DNA of 64,000 nucleotides from an uncultured Paraburkholderia sp. (GCA_940746715.1 CALNWN010000004.1:372001-436000); one strand, 5' to 3'; counted from the stretch's first letter, positions 40,206-50,197 are shown. Program-made: numbers and translations. Notes: generated by a model not told the origin, from the sequence alone.

Positions 40206-41923
40206 CGACAAAGCATTTGCACAACGAAGCGCGCGGCTACCAGCCGGAGCGCGAAACAGGCGTGCCGCAGCGTGAGTCGGGGCATGCCGAGGCCGCGGCG
40301 GACGAAGTGGGCGCCGCGCAAGCCGGAGCAGTCGACAACGCAGAAGCACGGGGACACACCGGAACGCCCATCGAGGGGCAAAGGGAAGTCCCACCCAGTA
40401 TGAACGTAGCCGATAGACGGCCTCTGCCGTGCCCGTCCGACTGGACGTTCGAGTTGATCGAGGAGTACGACTCGCATATTGCCCGTGTTGCGGAGCAATA
40501 TGAGCTCGACGTGTATCCCATCCAGCTCGAACTCATCAGCGCTGAACAGATGATGGACGCCTACGCGTCCGTCGGCATGCCGGTCAATTACCGGCACTGG
40601 TCGTTCGGCAAGCACTTTCTTGCCACCGAGAAAAGCTACCGTCGCGGGCAGATGGGGCTCGCGTACGAGATCGTGATCAATTCGAACCCCTGCATCGCGT
40701 ATCTGATGGAAGAAAACACGATGACGATGCAGGCGCTCGTCATCGCGCACGCCGCGTACGGGCACAACTCGTTTTTCAAGGGCAACTATCTGTTCCGGCT
40801 ATGGACGGATGCGCACGCGATCATCGACTACCTTGTCTACGCGAAGAACTACATCGCAGAGTGCGAGGAGCGCTTCGGGCTCGATCGCGTCGAGGAACTG
40901 CTCGATTCGTGCCATGCGTTGATGAACTACGGCGTGGACCGCTACAAGCGTCCGCAGAAGCTCTCGCTCGAAAAGGAATTCGCCGCGCGCCGCGAACACG
41001 AGGCGTATCTGCAGTCGCAGGTGAATGAGTTGTGGCGCACGCTGCCCACGCGGCATACGCCGCTGCCCGAGGAAATCGAAGAGCGCTATCCGCCCGAGCC
41101 GCAGGAAAACCTGCTGTATTTCGCGGAAAAAAACGCGCCTTTGCTCGAGCCGTGGGAGCGCGAGGTGATCCGCATCGTGCGAAAAGTGGGGCAGTATTTC
41201 TACCCGCAGCGCCAGACCCAGGTGATGAATGAAGGCTGGGCCACGTTCTGGCACTACACGCTGCTCAACACCATGTACAACCAGGGCAAGCTGGAAGACG
41301 GCTTCATGATGGAGTTCCTCCATTCGCACAGCAATGTGGTGTACCAGCCGCCCGTCACGAAGCCGTATTACAGCGGCATCAATCCGTACGCGCTCGGTTT
41401 TTCGATGATGAGCGACATTCGCCGCATCTGCGAAAACCCCACGGACGAAGACCGCAAGTGGTTCCCGGAGCTCGCCGGCAGCCCGTGGCTTCCGGCCATG
41501 CACTATGCAATGCGCAATTTCAAGGACGAGAGTTTCGTCGCGCAGTATCTGTCGCCGCACCTGATCCGCGAAATGCGGCTCTTTTCGGTGCTCGACGACG
41601 ACATGCGCGACGCGCTCGAAGTCTCCGCGATTCACGACGACAGCGGCTATCAGTATGTGCGCCAGGCGTTGTCGCGGCAGTACGACATGCATCATCGCGA
41701 GCCGAATATTCAGGTGTGGGCGGTGAACACGCGCGGCGACCGGAGCCTGACGCTGCGGCACTTCATGAGCGATAACCGCCACCTGTCGTCCGACAGCGAC
41801 GAGGTGCTCAAGCACATGGCGCGCTTGTGGCAGTTCGACGTGTATCTGGAAAGCGTCGACGAAAACGGCACGGTCAGGAAGCGCTACGAATGCCGCTATG
41901 TGCCGCCGGCCGTGAGGGCGTGA
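40202..41923 (+). CDS. spoVR: SpoVR family protein (YcgB)
   Basis: Intact frame of 573 residues if the ATG at 40202, overlapping the yeaH stop, is used. The first ~66 residues are polar and look like a species-specific extension; M67 at 40400 (MNVADRRPLPCPSDWTFELI) would give a family-typical 507. Core motifs include PVNYRHWSFGKHFLATEKSY, YGHNSFFKGNYLF and NEGWATFWHYTLLNTMY. SpoVR in Bacillus is linked to cortex formation; in Gram-negative bacteria it accompanies PrkA and YeaH with unknown biochemical role. Confidence 0.93.
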   Translation: MTTKHLHNEARGYQPERETGVPQRESGHAEAAADEVGAAQAGAVDNAEARGHTGTPIEGQREVPPSMNVADRRPLPCPSDWTFELIEEYDSHIARVAEQYELDVYPIQLELISAEQMMDAYASVGMPVNYRHWSFGKHFLATEKSYRRGQMGLAYEIVINSNPCIAYLMEENTMTMQALVIAHAAYGHNSFFKGNYLFRLWTDAHAIIDYLVYAKNYIAECEERFGLDRVEELLDSCHALMNYGVDRYKRPQKLSLEKEFAARREHEAYLQSQVNELWRTLPTRHTPLPEEIEERYPPEPQENLLYFAEKNAPLLEPWEREVIRIVRKVGQYFYPQRQTQVMNEGWATFWHYTLLNTMYNQGKLEDGFMMEFLHSHSNVVYQPPVTKPYYSGINPYALGFSMMSDIRRICENPTDEDRKWFPELAGSPWLPAMHYAMRNFKDESFVAQYLSPHLIREMRLFSVLDDDMRDALEVSAIHDDSGYQYVRQALSRQYDMHHREPNIQVWAVNTRGDRSLTLRHFMSDNRHLSSDSDEVLKHMARLWQFDVYLESVDENGTVRKRYECRYVPPAVRA

Positions 41924-41983
41924 CGGCGGCTGTGCCGTAAAAGCCGGCCGGCGACTTGCACGGCCACCCGCCGAAGCATGGCC

Positions 41984-42019
41984 AAGCCCCCGGAAGCGCA
42001 CGCTTACGGGGGCTTTTTC
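41984..42019 (+). terminator. Rho-independent terminator of prkA-yeaH-spoVR
   Basis: AAGCCCCCG and CGGGGGCTT form a stem around GAAGCGCACGCTTA, which itself can pair, followed by five T. It lies about 60 bp after spoVR. Confidence 0.85.
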
Positions 42020-42060
42020 ATGGCATGGGCCAAGTGGGCCAGGCAGACCAAGCGGAAGCG

Positions 42061-42142
42061 CGTTTTTCAGTAATTTTGACCAAACTGCTGAAAAACGTGT
42101 TGTCGGACCGTTTTTCAGTAAAATATAAAAAATTACTGAAAA
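42061..42142. promoter_or_regulatory. Two tandem inverted-repeat operators built on TTTTTCAGTAA
   Basis: Four half-sites occur in 82 bases: CGTTTTTCAGTAA (42061-42073), its reverse form GCTGAAAAACG (42087-42097), CGTTTTTCAGTAA again (42109-42121), and TTACTGAAAA (42133-42142). They form two inverted pairs directly before the nucleotidyltransferase start at 42147. The intervening AT-rich AAATATAAAAAA could hold the -10. The arrangement indicates a dimeric autoregulator, but none is encoded next to it. Confidence 0.65.
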
Positions 42143-42146
42143 TGCC

Positions 42147-43197
42147 ATGTCGCCCTTTCCCCTTTACGAGCAGCACGAGCAGGCCTACTGCTCGCAGTTC
42201 GCCAACGTCGAGCAGGCCGCCGCCACCCAGGACAGGGTACTGATGGGCGCGCCGGGCACGATCATCGAGCACAAGCGGGGCGGCGCCGTCTATTACGCGC
42301 GCCATACATGGGCCCGGAAGGGCGCCGGCAGGAAGAGAGCCTGGGCGGCCCGCAGGGCGACCCCGAGGTCGATGCGCGCGTGGAGCAGGTGCGCCGGCGC
42401 ATCGAACTGAGCAAGGATCTGATCGGCCGCATCCGCGATCTGAGCAAGCTCGGCTTCCAGCTCGCGGACAACAAGACCTACGCGACGGTCGGCGTGCTCT
42501 ATAACTACGGTCTCTTCGAGGCGGGCGCCGTGCTCGTCGGATCGCATGCGTACGCGGTCATCCTGAACTCGCTCGGCATCAGGGCCGTGTCGTACGAGAC
42601 CGAGGACATCGACATCGCGCGCCGCCATCAACTCGCGCTTGCCAATCCGCCGCAAGGCGGGCTGCTCGCGATGCTCAAGGAAACCGGCATCAACTTCATG
42701 CCGGTGCCTGCCCTGAAACGCGGCGAACCGTCCACCTCTTACACGGAGGCCGGCAAGTCGCGTTTTCACGTCGATCTGCTGGTTCCTTCGCGCGACGACA
42801 CGTTTCCCACCGTGCCGGTGGCCGAGCTCAACGCCCATGCAACTGGCTTGCCTTACCTTGCTATCTGCGCTCGGCAAGGCGCAATCAGGCACGCTGATCT
42901 CGCGGCATGGCGCGGTGCCCGTGCGCGTGCCCGAGCCCGCGCGTTTCGCGATCCACAAGCTGCTCGTCTCGCGGCTTCGTACCAATGCGCTCGTGAAATC
43001 GCAAAAGGACGTGCGTCAGGCGTCGGTGCTGCTGGCCATGCTGGGCGAGCATCGCACGGGCGACATCGAAGACGCCTGCGCGGAGCTGCCACGCTCCGCG
43101 CGCGCTCGTGCGCCGCACGCTGCCCGAGGTCGAGGCGCTGATGAGCGATGCGCATGAAGCCGGTCTCGCGGAACTCGAAAGCGGGCTCGCGGGTTGA
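42147..43197 (+). pseudogene. GSU2403-like nucleotidyltransferase-fold protein, three frameshifts
   Basis: Starts MSPFPLYEQHEQAYCSQFAN. Frame changes near 42298 (YYARHT to YMGPEGRRQEES), 42842 (ELNAHATGLP to YLLSALGKAQSG) and 43098 (AELP to [16 protein letters not shown]). The middle contains VLVGSHAYAVILNSLGIRAV followed by ETEDIDIA, a nucleotidyltransferase-like Gly-Ser motif and acidic pair as in GSU2403/AbiEii-type proteins. Total about 345 residues when corrected. The duplicated operators upstream suggest a toxin-antitoxin-like or self-regulated unit; that role is inference. Confidence 0.6.
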
Positions 43198-43346
43198 ACG
43201 AGCGGCCGGCCGCAGCGCCAGACACAGTCGTTCACAAACTGTCCCAACTTTTGCTTGCGATTCTGTAAAATTCGCGCACGCTGAAAATCGCGTGATGAAG
43301 GCGGCGCCACGACCGCCACCTCCGTTCAAGAGACAAGGGACACAAT

Positions 43347-43858
43347 ATGACCGACCTTACAGACCACAGCGTGGCCTCCGCCCACGACACACGGCGCCGC
43401 ATTTTTGCGATCGTCGGTGCCGTCATCGGGGAATCTCGTCGAGTGGTTCGACTTTTATGTCTACTCGTTTTGCGCGCTGTATTTCGCGCCCGCGTTTTTT
43501 TCCGAGCGGCAACACCACCACGCAGTTGCTGAACACCGCCGGCGTGTTCGCGGCGGGCTTTCTGATGCGGCCCATCGGCGGCTGGTTCTTCGGCCGTCTC
43601 GCCGACAAGCATGGCCGCCGCACCGCGATGATGGTGTCGGTGTTCATGATGTACGGCGGCTCCCTCGTGATCGCCGTGCTGCCCACCTACGCGCAGATCG
43701 GCGCGCTCGCGCCTACGCTGCTGCTGGTCGCGCGGCTGTTCCAGGGCCTTTCGGTCGGCGGCGAATACGGCACCAGTGCAACTTATATGAATGAAGTCGC
43801 GCTGAAGGGGCGGCAGCCGGTTGCTTGTTCGCATACATCGCTGCAAGCAGAAAAGTAG
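43347..43858 (+). pseudogene. MHS-type MFS transporter (KgtP-like), truncated and frameshifted
   Basis: [20 protein letters not shown] then [20 protein letters not shown], the metabolite:H+ symporter hallmark, after an extra G near 43432. A seventh T in a T-run near 43497 shifts the frame again (AFF to [10 protein letters not shown]). After [20 protein letters not shown] and VALKGRQ the sequence becomes unrelated and stops at 43858. About 160 of the normal ~430 residues remain, so the 3' part was deleted. Alpha-ketoglutarate or a similar dicarboxylate is the likely former substrate. Confidence 0.75.
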
Positions 43859-43992
43859 TGCATCGCGCCGAAAAAATATTCGGTAAAAAAAACGGAAAAA
43901 ATGTCTGCTGTATGAAAGCCGCTGAAAGGGAATAATTTATGCGGCTTTGCCGGTCAAACGCAGCAAAGCCGCTTCCAGACACGGGCTTAATT

Positions 43993-44172
43993 TCAGCCGA
44001 CTGACGGCTCGCCTTCGCCCGGCTTCTGGCCGGGACGGTCGGCCGGCGACTGATTGCGCCCTTCATCGCCGCGTGGCGGCAGCTTGCTCTTTTCGTTGTC
44101 GCTATGGACTGCGGGGTGCGGATGAGCGATGTCGTCCGGCTTTTCGTTGCTCGGCTGCTTGGGCTCGGCCAT
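43993..44172 (-). CDS. 59-residue hydrophilic small protein
   Basis: Starts MAEPKQPSNEKPDDIAHPHP with GGAGAAAGCC just before the ATG at 44172; ends PGEGEPSVG. Highly charged, Pro-rich, no hydrophobic segment, probably disordered. The good ribosome site and clean frame support a real gene. Lies downstream of the LysR gene on the same strand. No family recognised. Confidence 0.6.
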   Translation of the reverse strand: MAEPKQPSNEKPDDIAHPHPAVHSDNEKSKLPPRGDEGRNQSPADRPGQKPGEGEPSVG

Positions 44173-44208
44173 GGCTTTCTCCTCGTTTGAACATGTTGCT
44201 GAGGGAGC

Positions 44209-44252
44209 AAAGCCCGGGCCTGACGCCTTTATTTACCTTTCACCCGGGCTTT
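44209..44252 (-). terminator. Hairpin at the 3' end of the LysR gene
   Basis: AAAGCCCGGG at 44209-44218 pairs perfectly with CCCGGGCTTT at 44243-44252, with a 24-base loop, directly abutting the LysR stop codon. The A/T ends give it a terminator-like form on either strand. Confidence 0.5.
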
Positions 44253-45169
44253 CACCCGGCCTGGGCGGCGCCCGTCAGCGAAACGATGAAATCCAGAAAG
44301 GCTCGCACCTTGGCCGGCGGATGATGCCGCGACGGGTAGAGCGCATAGAGCTGATAGACCTCGTCGCCCCAGTCAGGAAAAAGCTCGACCATTTTGCCGC
44401 TCCCGAGCAGCGACTCCGCGCCGAGCGCGAGTATCTGCGCGACGCCCTGGCCCGCGGTGCACACGCTGTGCAGCGTGCCCACGTCGTTCACGGTCAGGCG
44501 GCCCTGCGGTGTGATGACCATTTTTTTGCGGCCGCGATGAAACTCCCAGCTGAACGGGTAACCGGTGAGCGGATCGCGAAACTTGATGCACGCGTGCTGG
44601 CCGCTTTCCAGTTCAGCAGGGTTCGCCGGGTGCCCGTGCTTCTTCAGATACGCGGGCGCCGCGACGGTGAGAACGCGCGTGTCCAGCAGCTTGCGCGCGA
44701 TCAGCGACGACGCCGGCGGCTCGCCAAAACGGATCGCGACGTCGAAACCGTCGCTGACCATGTCGCCCAGCTGGTCGCGCGTGATCAGTTCGAGCTGCAG
44801 ATCAGGATGCCTGTCGACAAAGCCGCCCAGCCGCGGCCCGAGCACGAGGCGCGAGAAGAACGGGTCCATGTTCACACGCAGGCGTCCGCGCACGGCAGTC
44901 GCGCCTTGCGCGGCGGACGCAGCGGCTTCCTCAAGGCCGCTCAGAAGCGGCACGATCTGCTCATAGAAGCGCCGGCCTTCGTCGGTGAGCGTGACCGAGC
45001 GTGTCGTGTGGTCGAACAGGCGGATGCCGAGTCGCGCCTCGAGCCGCGCCACCGAACGGCTCACGCCCGACTGCGACACGAGCGCTACGCCTGCCGCCGC
45101 GAAACTTCCACAGTCGACGATGGCTGTCAGCACGCCCATGCCGTTCAGCATGCGCTCGTCAAATGGCAT
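44252..45169 (-). CDS. LysR family transcriptional regulator, intact
   Basis: A 305-residue intact LysR protein. The N-terminal helix-turn-helix is ALVSQSGVSRSVARLEARLG, with RLFDHTTRSVTLTDEG after it. The effector domain begins VRGRLRVNMDPFFSRLVLGP and ends PPAKVRAFLDFIVSLTG. It lies next to an MFS gene on the same strand, separated by about 165 bp. The target is unknown; it is the only undamaged LysR gene of the four in this window. Confidence 0.88.
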   Translation of the reverse strand: MPFDERMLNGMGVLTAIVDCGSFAAAGVALVSQSGVSRSVARLEARLGIRLFDHTTRSVTLTDEGRRFYEQIVPLLSGLEEAAASAAQGATAVRGRLRVNMDPFFSRLVLGPRLGGFVDRHPDLQLELITRDQLGDMVSDGFDVAIRFGEPPASSLIARKLLDTRVLTVAAPAYLKKHGHPANPAELESGQHACIKFRDPLTGYPFSWEFHRGRKKMVITPQGRLTVNDVGTLHSVCTAGQGVAQILALGAESLLGSGKMVELFPDWGDEVYQLYALYPSRHHPPAKVRAFLDFIVSLTGAAQAG

Positions 45170-45333
45170 CGGATAGTCCTTTCTTATGGGTAAACGCCGT
45201 ACATGCTAACGCGAAACGCCGCGCGGCGAGCCCGGCCACGAAGGCTCGTGAGTGAATCATGCGTGCTGCATAGGGAGGCGGCGGAGCGGGGCGCGGCGGC
45301 GCCGTTCAGGCGCGTTTACTGGGGAACTGCGGC

Positions 45334-46655
45334 TCAACGACCGGCGCCCTGGCTCGCCGGCGCTCGTACCACCGGCGCGCTATCGAGGCGTCGGAACACG
45401 CACGCCGACATCAACGTGATCGCGCCGACACACACGAAGCTCAGCCGGAAGCCGAGCGCGGCCGAGCCCCATTGCGCGGCGAACAGGTTCACGAGCCCGC
45501 CGCCGAGCGACACCCCGAGGCCGATCGCCAGCATCTGCACCATCGAAAAGAGGCTGTTGCCGCTGCCGGCGTCCTCATGGGAGAGCCCCTTGAGCGTGAC
45601 GCTGTTCATCGCCGCGAATTGCATGGAATTCGCCGCACCGAATACCGCGAGAATGGCGATCTCGACAATGAGCGGCGTGCCGCGCGAGATCGACGCAAAC
45701 GCCACGATCGACGAACCGACGATGAGCGTATTCACGAGCAGGAACAGGTCGTAGCCGTAGCGCCGCACGAGCGGCGCGATCCAGCGTTTCGCGACGGTGC
45801 CGGCGAGCGCCGCGGGCAGCATCATCAGGCCCGAATGCAGCGGCGTGTAGCCAAGCTGCAGTTGCAACAGCAGCGGCACGAGAAACGGCACCGCGCTCGA
45901 GCCGATGCGGCACACCAGGTTGCCGATCAGGCCCACGCTGAAATTCGGCTCGCCGAACAGCGACAGTTTGAAGAGCGGGTTACGCCGCCGCTTCGCGTGC
46001 GGGATGTAGGCGAGCGCGCTCACCGCCGCGAGCGCGAAAAGCGCCGCCGACCACGCCGCCGCGTGCGTCGGCACGGGCGCGTCGACGACCAGCGAAAATG
46101 CGATCATCGAGAGCGGCAGCAACCCGCAGCCGACGAAGTCGAACGGCGGCGCCTGCGTCTTGCCGTGCGCGGGCAGCAAGCGCTGCACCGCGTAAAGGCC
46201 GGACACGCCGATCGGCACGTTGATCAGGAAGATCCAGTGCCACGTGATCGCCTGAACGAACCAGCCGCCGAGCGTCGGCCCCGCGATCGGACCGAGCTGA
46301 CCCGCGACCGAAATAAACGCGAGTGCGGACACATAGTGCTCGCCGGACACGCTGCACAGCACGGCGAGGCGTCCGATCGGCAGCAGCATCGAGCCCATCA
46401 CGAAAATCAGGATTGCGGCGAAATACACGCGCCGCGTGCCGAAGCGGTCGGCAAGCCAGCCGGAGGCGGGCGTGAGCATGGCCATCGTCAGCGTGTAGGC
46501 GACGACGATCGGCTGCATCGCAAGCGGTGCGACGTGCAGGCGGGCAAGGCGGTGGACGGCAACGCGGTGTTGACGATCGTCGTGTCGAGCGACTGCATGA
46601 AAAAACCGGCAGCGACAATCCACAGCAGCGCGGTGTGCGACGAATTCCTGGACAT
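45334..46655 (-). pseudogene. MFS drug transporter (DHA2 type), frameshift and in-frame deletion
   Basis: Starts [20 protein letters not shown] at 46655. The first helix with [14 protein letters not shown] is followed by a one-base loss near 46543 and then [20 protein letters not shown]. Motif A region GWLADRFGTRRVYF is normal, but FVMGS passes directly to MLLPIGRLAVL, skipping about 22-25 residues that form the fourth helix in the intact paralogue at 53256. The rest, including GPTLGGWFVQAITWHWIFLI, reads to the stop at 45334. Confidence 0.8.
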
Positions 46656-46808
46656 GTGATGGCAAGCGGCCGGCGCGCGCCGGTGAGCGAAGTTTGTCAG
46701 CGAACGCTTCAATGATACGGCATTGGGCGATGCGGCAAGCTTAGTGGGGAGAATCGCGGAGGGAAAGGCGCGCAGCAATAACAGGCGGCAGAGCGACGCG
46801 CCAGGCGG

Positions 46809-46848
46809 GAAAAAACACAGCCGCCGCGAACTCATTCGCGAGGCGGCT
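46809..46848 (-). terminator. Rho-independent terminator after the AhpD-like gene
   Basis: On the minus strand AGCCGCCTCGCGAA, ATGAG, TTCGCGGCGGCT forms a stem with a two-base bulge, followed by TGTTTTTT. Confidence 0.75.
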
Positions 46849-46886
46849 CTGCGAGTGCTGCTGACTTTATGGAATCGCCGACGCGC

Positions 46887-47239
46887 TCATTCAGGCATCT
46901 TGCGGAACGAAATCGCAAAGCGGTTCCACGCGTTGATGGCCGAAACCAGCAGCGTGAGGTCGACCAGTTCCTCATCGCTGAAGTGCGGGCGCACGGCTTC
47001 CCATACGGCGTCGGGCACATGGTCGTGCGAGATGAGGGTCAACGCTTCCGTCCATTCGAGCGCGGCGCGTTCGGTCCGTGAAGAAGGGCGTTTCGCGCCA
47101 TGTGACGACCGTCGCCAGACGCCGCTCGGTTTCGCCGCCTTTGCGCGCGTCGGTGGGTATGCATGTCGACGTTCCTCGAGGCCGAGCATCGCCTTGAGGC
47201 ACCAGGACCGGCTTTGTAGAAGTCGAGACGTTGTTGCAT
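46887..47239 (-). pseudogene. AhpD/carboxymuconolactone decarboxylase-like protein, active site deleted
   Basis: MQQRLDFYKAGPGAS at 47239, then after a frame change AMLGLEE, then a jump that removes the segment normally carrying the CxxC peroxidatic motif. The following VDMHTHRRAQ region is out of frame, and a further change gives RERAALEWTEALTLISHDHV and EELVDLTLLVSAINAWNRFA, which are typical. Only about 117 codons remain of about 150. Confidence 0.7.
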
Positions 47240-47469
47240 GATTCACTCCTTGCGTTGGTTGGGGCGCATCCGGCGATGCGATGAGTGAATACTAGTCGCC
47301 GCACTGGCTTTGCAAAATGGCCATTTACGGCGTTTTTTGGGTGACCACTTTGCGGGCGGGGCAACGTGGCTCGCCGCCCCGTCAAGCGTCCTTGCTCGCT
47401 GTAATGGCATCGTTGCCGCGCTGGCGTCGATTCGGTAAGGTGGGTCATCACCTTATCGAGAGTTCTCGC

Positions 47470-48543
47470 ATGACGTCCGCAGCCGCGCCTGTTCTGCCAC
47501 CCGGTTCGCCGGTCATTTCCACCGACGTGCTGATTGTCGGTGCCGGCCCCGTGGGCCTCTTTGCCGCTTTCGAGGCCGGCGTGATCGGCTTGTCCTGCCA
47601 TATCGTCGATGCGCTCGGCAAGATCGGCGGCCAATGCACCGAGCTGTATCCCGACAAGCCGATCTACGACATTCCCGCCATTCCGTCATGTACGGCACGC
47701 GAACTCGTGGACCGTCTGCTCGCGCAATGCAAGCCGTTCGACGTGCCCATTCATCTCGAAGAGCGGGTCGAATCGGTCGAGCAGGGAAGCGCTGGGCGAT
47801 GGACCGTGCGCACTGATCGAGGCCTCGTGTTCGACGTCGCGGCCATCCTGCTCGCCGCCGGCAACGGTGCGTTCGTGCCGCAAAAGCTGGCGCTCGCTGA
47901 GGCGGTGCCCCTCGAATTGCGCCCTGTGCATTACAGCGTGCAGCGTCTCGCGGATTTCGCCGACAAGACCGTCGTCGTGGCGGGCGGCGGCGATTCCGCG
48001 CTCGACTGGGCGCTCGCGTTGCGCAAGGTCGCACGGCGCGTCACGCTCGTGCATCGGCGCAACGGTTTCAGCGCAGCGGACTCGAGCGTGGAGCTGATGC
48101 GGCGTGCGGTGGAGGCGGGCGAAATGGACTTCGTGGTCGGCGCGATTTCAGGGTTGAAGGTGGACAGCGACGCGTCAGGCAGCGCGCTCAAATCTATCAC
48201 ATTGCGACATATTGAAGGCGCGACCGAACTGCAGGCCGACCAGCTCGTCGTGTTGTATGGACTGGTCGCAGATCTGGGCCCGATAGCACAGTGGGGCTTG
48301 AGCATTCACGGCGGCCGTGTCGATGTCGATACCTCCAACTACGAGAGCTCGCGGCCCGGCATCTTCGCGGTCGGCGACATCGCCAATTATCCGAACAAGC
48401 AGAAACTCATTCTGTCAGGCTTTCATGAGGCGTCGCTCGCGCTGCGGAAGGCCTACTCCTATGCGTATCCCGAGCGCAAACGCGTGCATGTGCATTCAAG
48501 CTATGACGCGAAGCTCGCCGAGAAAGTGAGCGCGGCCGACTGA
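47470..48543 (+). CDS. Ferredoxin/flavodoxin--NADP reductase, thioredoxin-reductase-like (type 2)
   Basis: Intact 357-residue flavoprotein. FAD-binding VLIVGAGPVGLFAAFEAG lies at residues 20-37, GGQCTELYPDKPIYDIPAIP follows, NADPH-binding VVVAGGGDSALDWALAL is near residue 165, and the C-terminal FAD motif IFAVGDIANYPNKQKLILSG is near 300. The thioredoxin-reductase CxxC is absent, which places it in the YumC-type FNR group. It transfers electrons between NADPH and ferredoxin or flavodoxin in the cytoplasm. Start chosen at the ATG at 47470; upstream frame is open but not family-like. A strong terminator follows. Confidence 0.9.
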   Translation: MTSAAAPVLPPGSPVISTDVLIVGAGPVGLFAAFEAGVIGLSCHIVDALGKIGGQCTELYPDKPIYDIPAIPSCTARELVDRLLAQCKPFDVPIHLEERVESVEQGSAGRWTVRTDRGLVFDVAAILLAAGNGAFVPQKLALAEAVPLELRPVHYSVQRLADFADKTVVVAGGGDSALDWALALRKVARRVTLVHRRNGFSAADSSVELMRRAVEAGEMDFVVGAISGLKVDSDASGSALKSITLRHIEGATELQADQLVVLYGLVADLGPIAQWGLSIHGGRVDVDTSNYESSRPGIFAVGDIANYPNKQKLILSGFHEASLALRKAYSYAYPERKRVHVHSSYDAKLAEKVSAAD

Positions 48544-48574
48544 CGTAACAGGACGCTCCGGGAGGACCTGGCAT

Positions 48575-48612
48575 GACCCGGTAGCGATCGCGCGATCGCT
48601 ACCGGGTCTTTT
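48575..48612 (+). terminator. Strong Rho-independent terminator
   Basis: GACCCGGTAGCGATCG and CGATCGCTACCGGGTC pair perfectly around two bases, then six T. Serves the reductase gene. Confidence 0.9.
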
Positions 48613-48627
48613 TTACATCACGGAGTG

Positions 48628-48864
48628 CTATTTTCCTGCCGGTTGGCTGGCGGCTGCCGCCGCGCTGGCCGCTTTCTGTTTTTTCTTCGCTTCATGGTGG
48701 CCGATCGCACAGCCGGCTGCGGCGCCGGCCACGCCGTGGCCGCCCGCAACATGTCCGCCGACGCCGCCGACAACCGCGCCTTTGGCGCAGCCCTCGGCAT
48801 GCGCCGCGGTGTGGATGAACGCGAATGAGGCGACGAGCGCCATGGCGAGAGTGGCATGTTTCAA
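48628..48864 (-). CDS. Small exported glycine-zipper protein
   Basis: Seventy-eight residues starting at TTG (KHATLAMALVASFAFIHTAA), preceded by AAGGAGCT at proper spacing. A signal peptide is followed by a glycine-zipper-like GAVVGGVGGHVAGGHGVAGA and an Ala/Lys-rich tail ending QPAGK. The stop is TAG, showing that TAG terminates a normal gene here. Probably periplasmic or outer-membrane associated. Confidence 0.65.
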   Translation of the reverse strand: MKHATLAMALVASFAFIHTAAHAEGCAKGAVVGGVGGHVAGGHGVAGAAAGCAIGHHEAKKKQKAASAAAAASQPAGK

Positions 48865-49063
48865 GGCAAGCTCCTTATGCGGGGTCGATGGTGTCTCGGG
48901 AAGAGCAATCCCGGGACCTGACGCGTTCAGCCGCCTGAAAGGTTCGTTTCTTGCTGTCCGATGAGCGCTGCTTGACCCCTGTGTCGGGCACTCCGTGCGG
49001 GACGAACGCCTTCGTGCTTCGGCCCCAAGTCTCGAACACGTCACCGGAGCAGAGCGGCATGCG

Positions 49064-50145
49064 ATGCATCAGGACCGCGCAAACAAACGTGCAGCAGGCA
49101 CACACAACCAGGCGCGCGTCGCCGCGTCGGCAGCTTTCAGCGTGTTCTGCGCAAGCGTTGTTCTGTCGTCCGAAGCTTGCGCCGAGCCTGCACCGCTCGC
49201 TTATTTTCTGCACACCGCAGGGCCCGCGGCATCACCGACGATGCGGCTCGGCTGGGTGCTGACGGCAATCGTCGTGCTCGTCGTGCTGATCGTGAGCGGA
49301 CTGCTAGTCGGTGCCGTGCTCCGCAAGCGCCCCGCTGCGCCGGCGGAAGCAATTGGGCCGGAGGCGGGCGGCTTGCGCTGGATCTACGTGGGCACCGGTG
49401 TCTCGTGCATTGCGCTGCTCAGCATGCTCGTCTACGTATGATGACGCTCGAGTCCGTTGCTTCGCCGGCCTCGCACGCGCGGCTTGTCATTACCGTCACC
49501 GCTTACGACTGGTGGTGGAAAGTCGATTACACCGACGACGCCAACCCCGCGCGAAACTTCAGTACGGCGAATGAAATTCATATTCCTGTGGGTGAGCCGG
49601 TAAAAGTGCTGTTGAAAAGCGCCGATGTCGTGCACGCGTTCTGGGTGCCGCAGCTGGCCGGCAAGACCCAGACCATTCCTGGCCAGACAAACGAGCAGTG
49701 GATTCAGGCCGATCGTCCCGGCATCTATCGCGGGCAATGCTCGCAATTTTGCGGCGCGCAGCACGCGCATATGGCTTTCGAAGTGGTCGCACAAAGTTTC
49801 GCTGCGTTCGATGCCTGGCGCGACGCGCAAGGCCGCAGCGCCACGCAGACGGACGCAGCGGCGCAAGACGCTCATGTGATTGCCGGCAAGAAACTGTTCG
49901 ACGAGCGCTGTGCGGGCTGCCACACGATTCGCGGCACGGACGCGCAAGGCTCGCAAGCACCCGATCTCACGCATCTCGGCTCGCGGCGCCTGATCGCAGC
50001 CGGGGCGCTGACCAATACACCCGAACATCTGCTCGACTGGATCCAGCACGCACAGCGGATCAAACCCGAAGCCTTGATGCCGAGCATCGCATTGACGACC
50101 AGCGACGCCGCCGCGCTGTCCGCCTATCTTGCGACGCTGCATTGA
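49064..50145 (+). pseudogene. coxB: Cytochrome c oxidase subunit II with fused cytochrome c, frameshifted
   Basis: Begins MHQDRANKRAAGTHNQARVA, with a signal-like segment and two membrane helices (WVLTAIVVLVVLIVSGLLVG and GTGVSCIALLSMLVYV). A one-base loss near 49440 separates LVYV from MMTLESVASP. The CuA domain is complete: DVVHAFWVPQLAGKTQTIPG and RGQCSQFCGAQHAHMAFEVV provide His, two Cys, Glu/Gln, His and Met ligands. A C-terminal cytochrome c domain has CAGCHTIRG. Would feed electrons from cytochrome c to subunit I. About 360 residues corrected. Confidence 0.85.
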
Positions 50146-50197
50146 GAAGGGGCGACCGTCAGCTTGCCTAACCGTCTAACGTAAGGAGCGCATTTCG

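Noticed and set aside
44129..45193. 354-codon plus-strand frame opposite the LysR gene
   Set aside because: Shadow of an intact, well-recognised LysR gene on the other strand.
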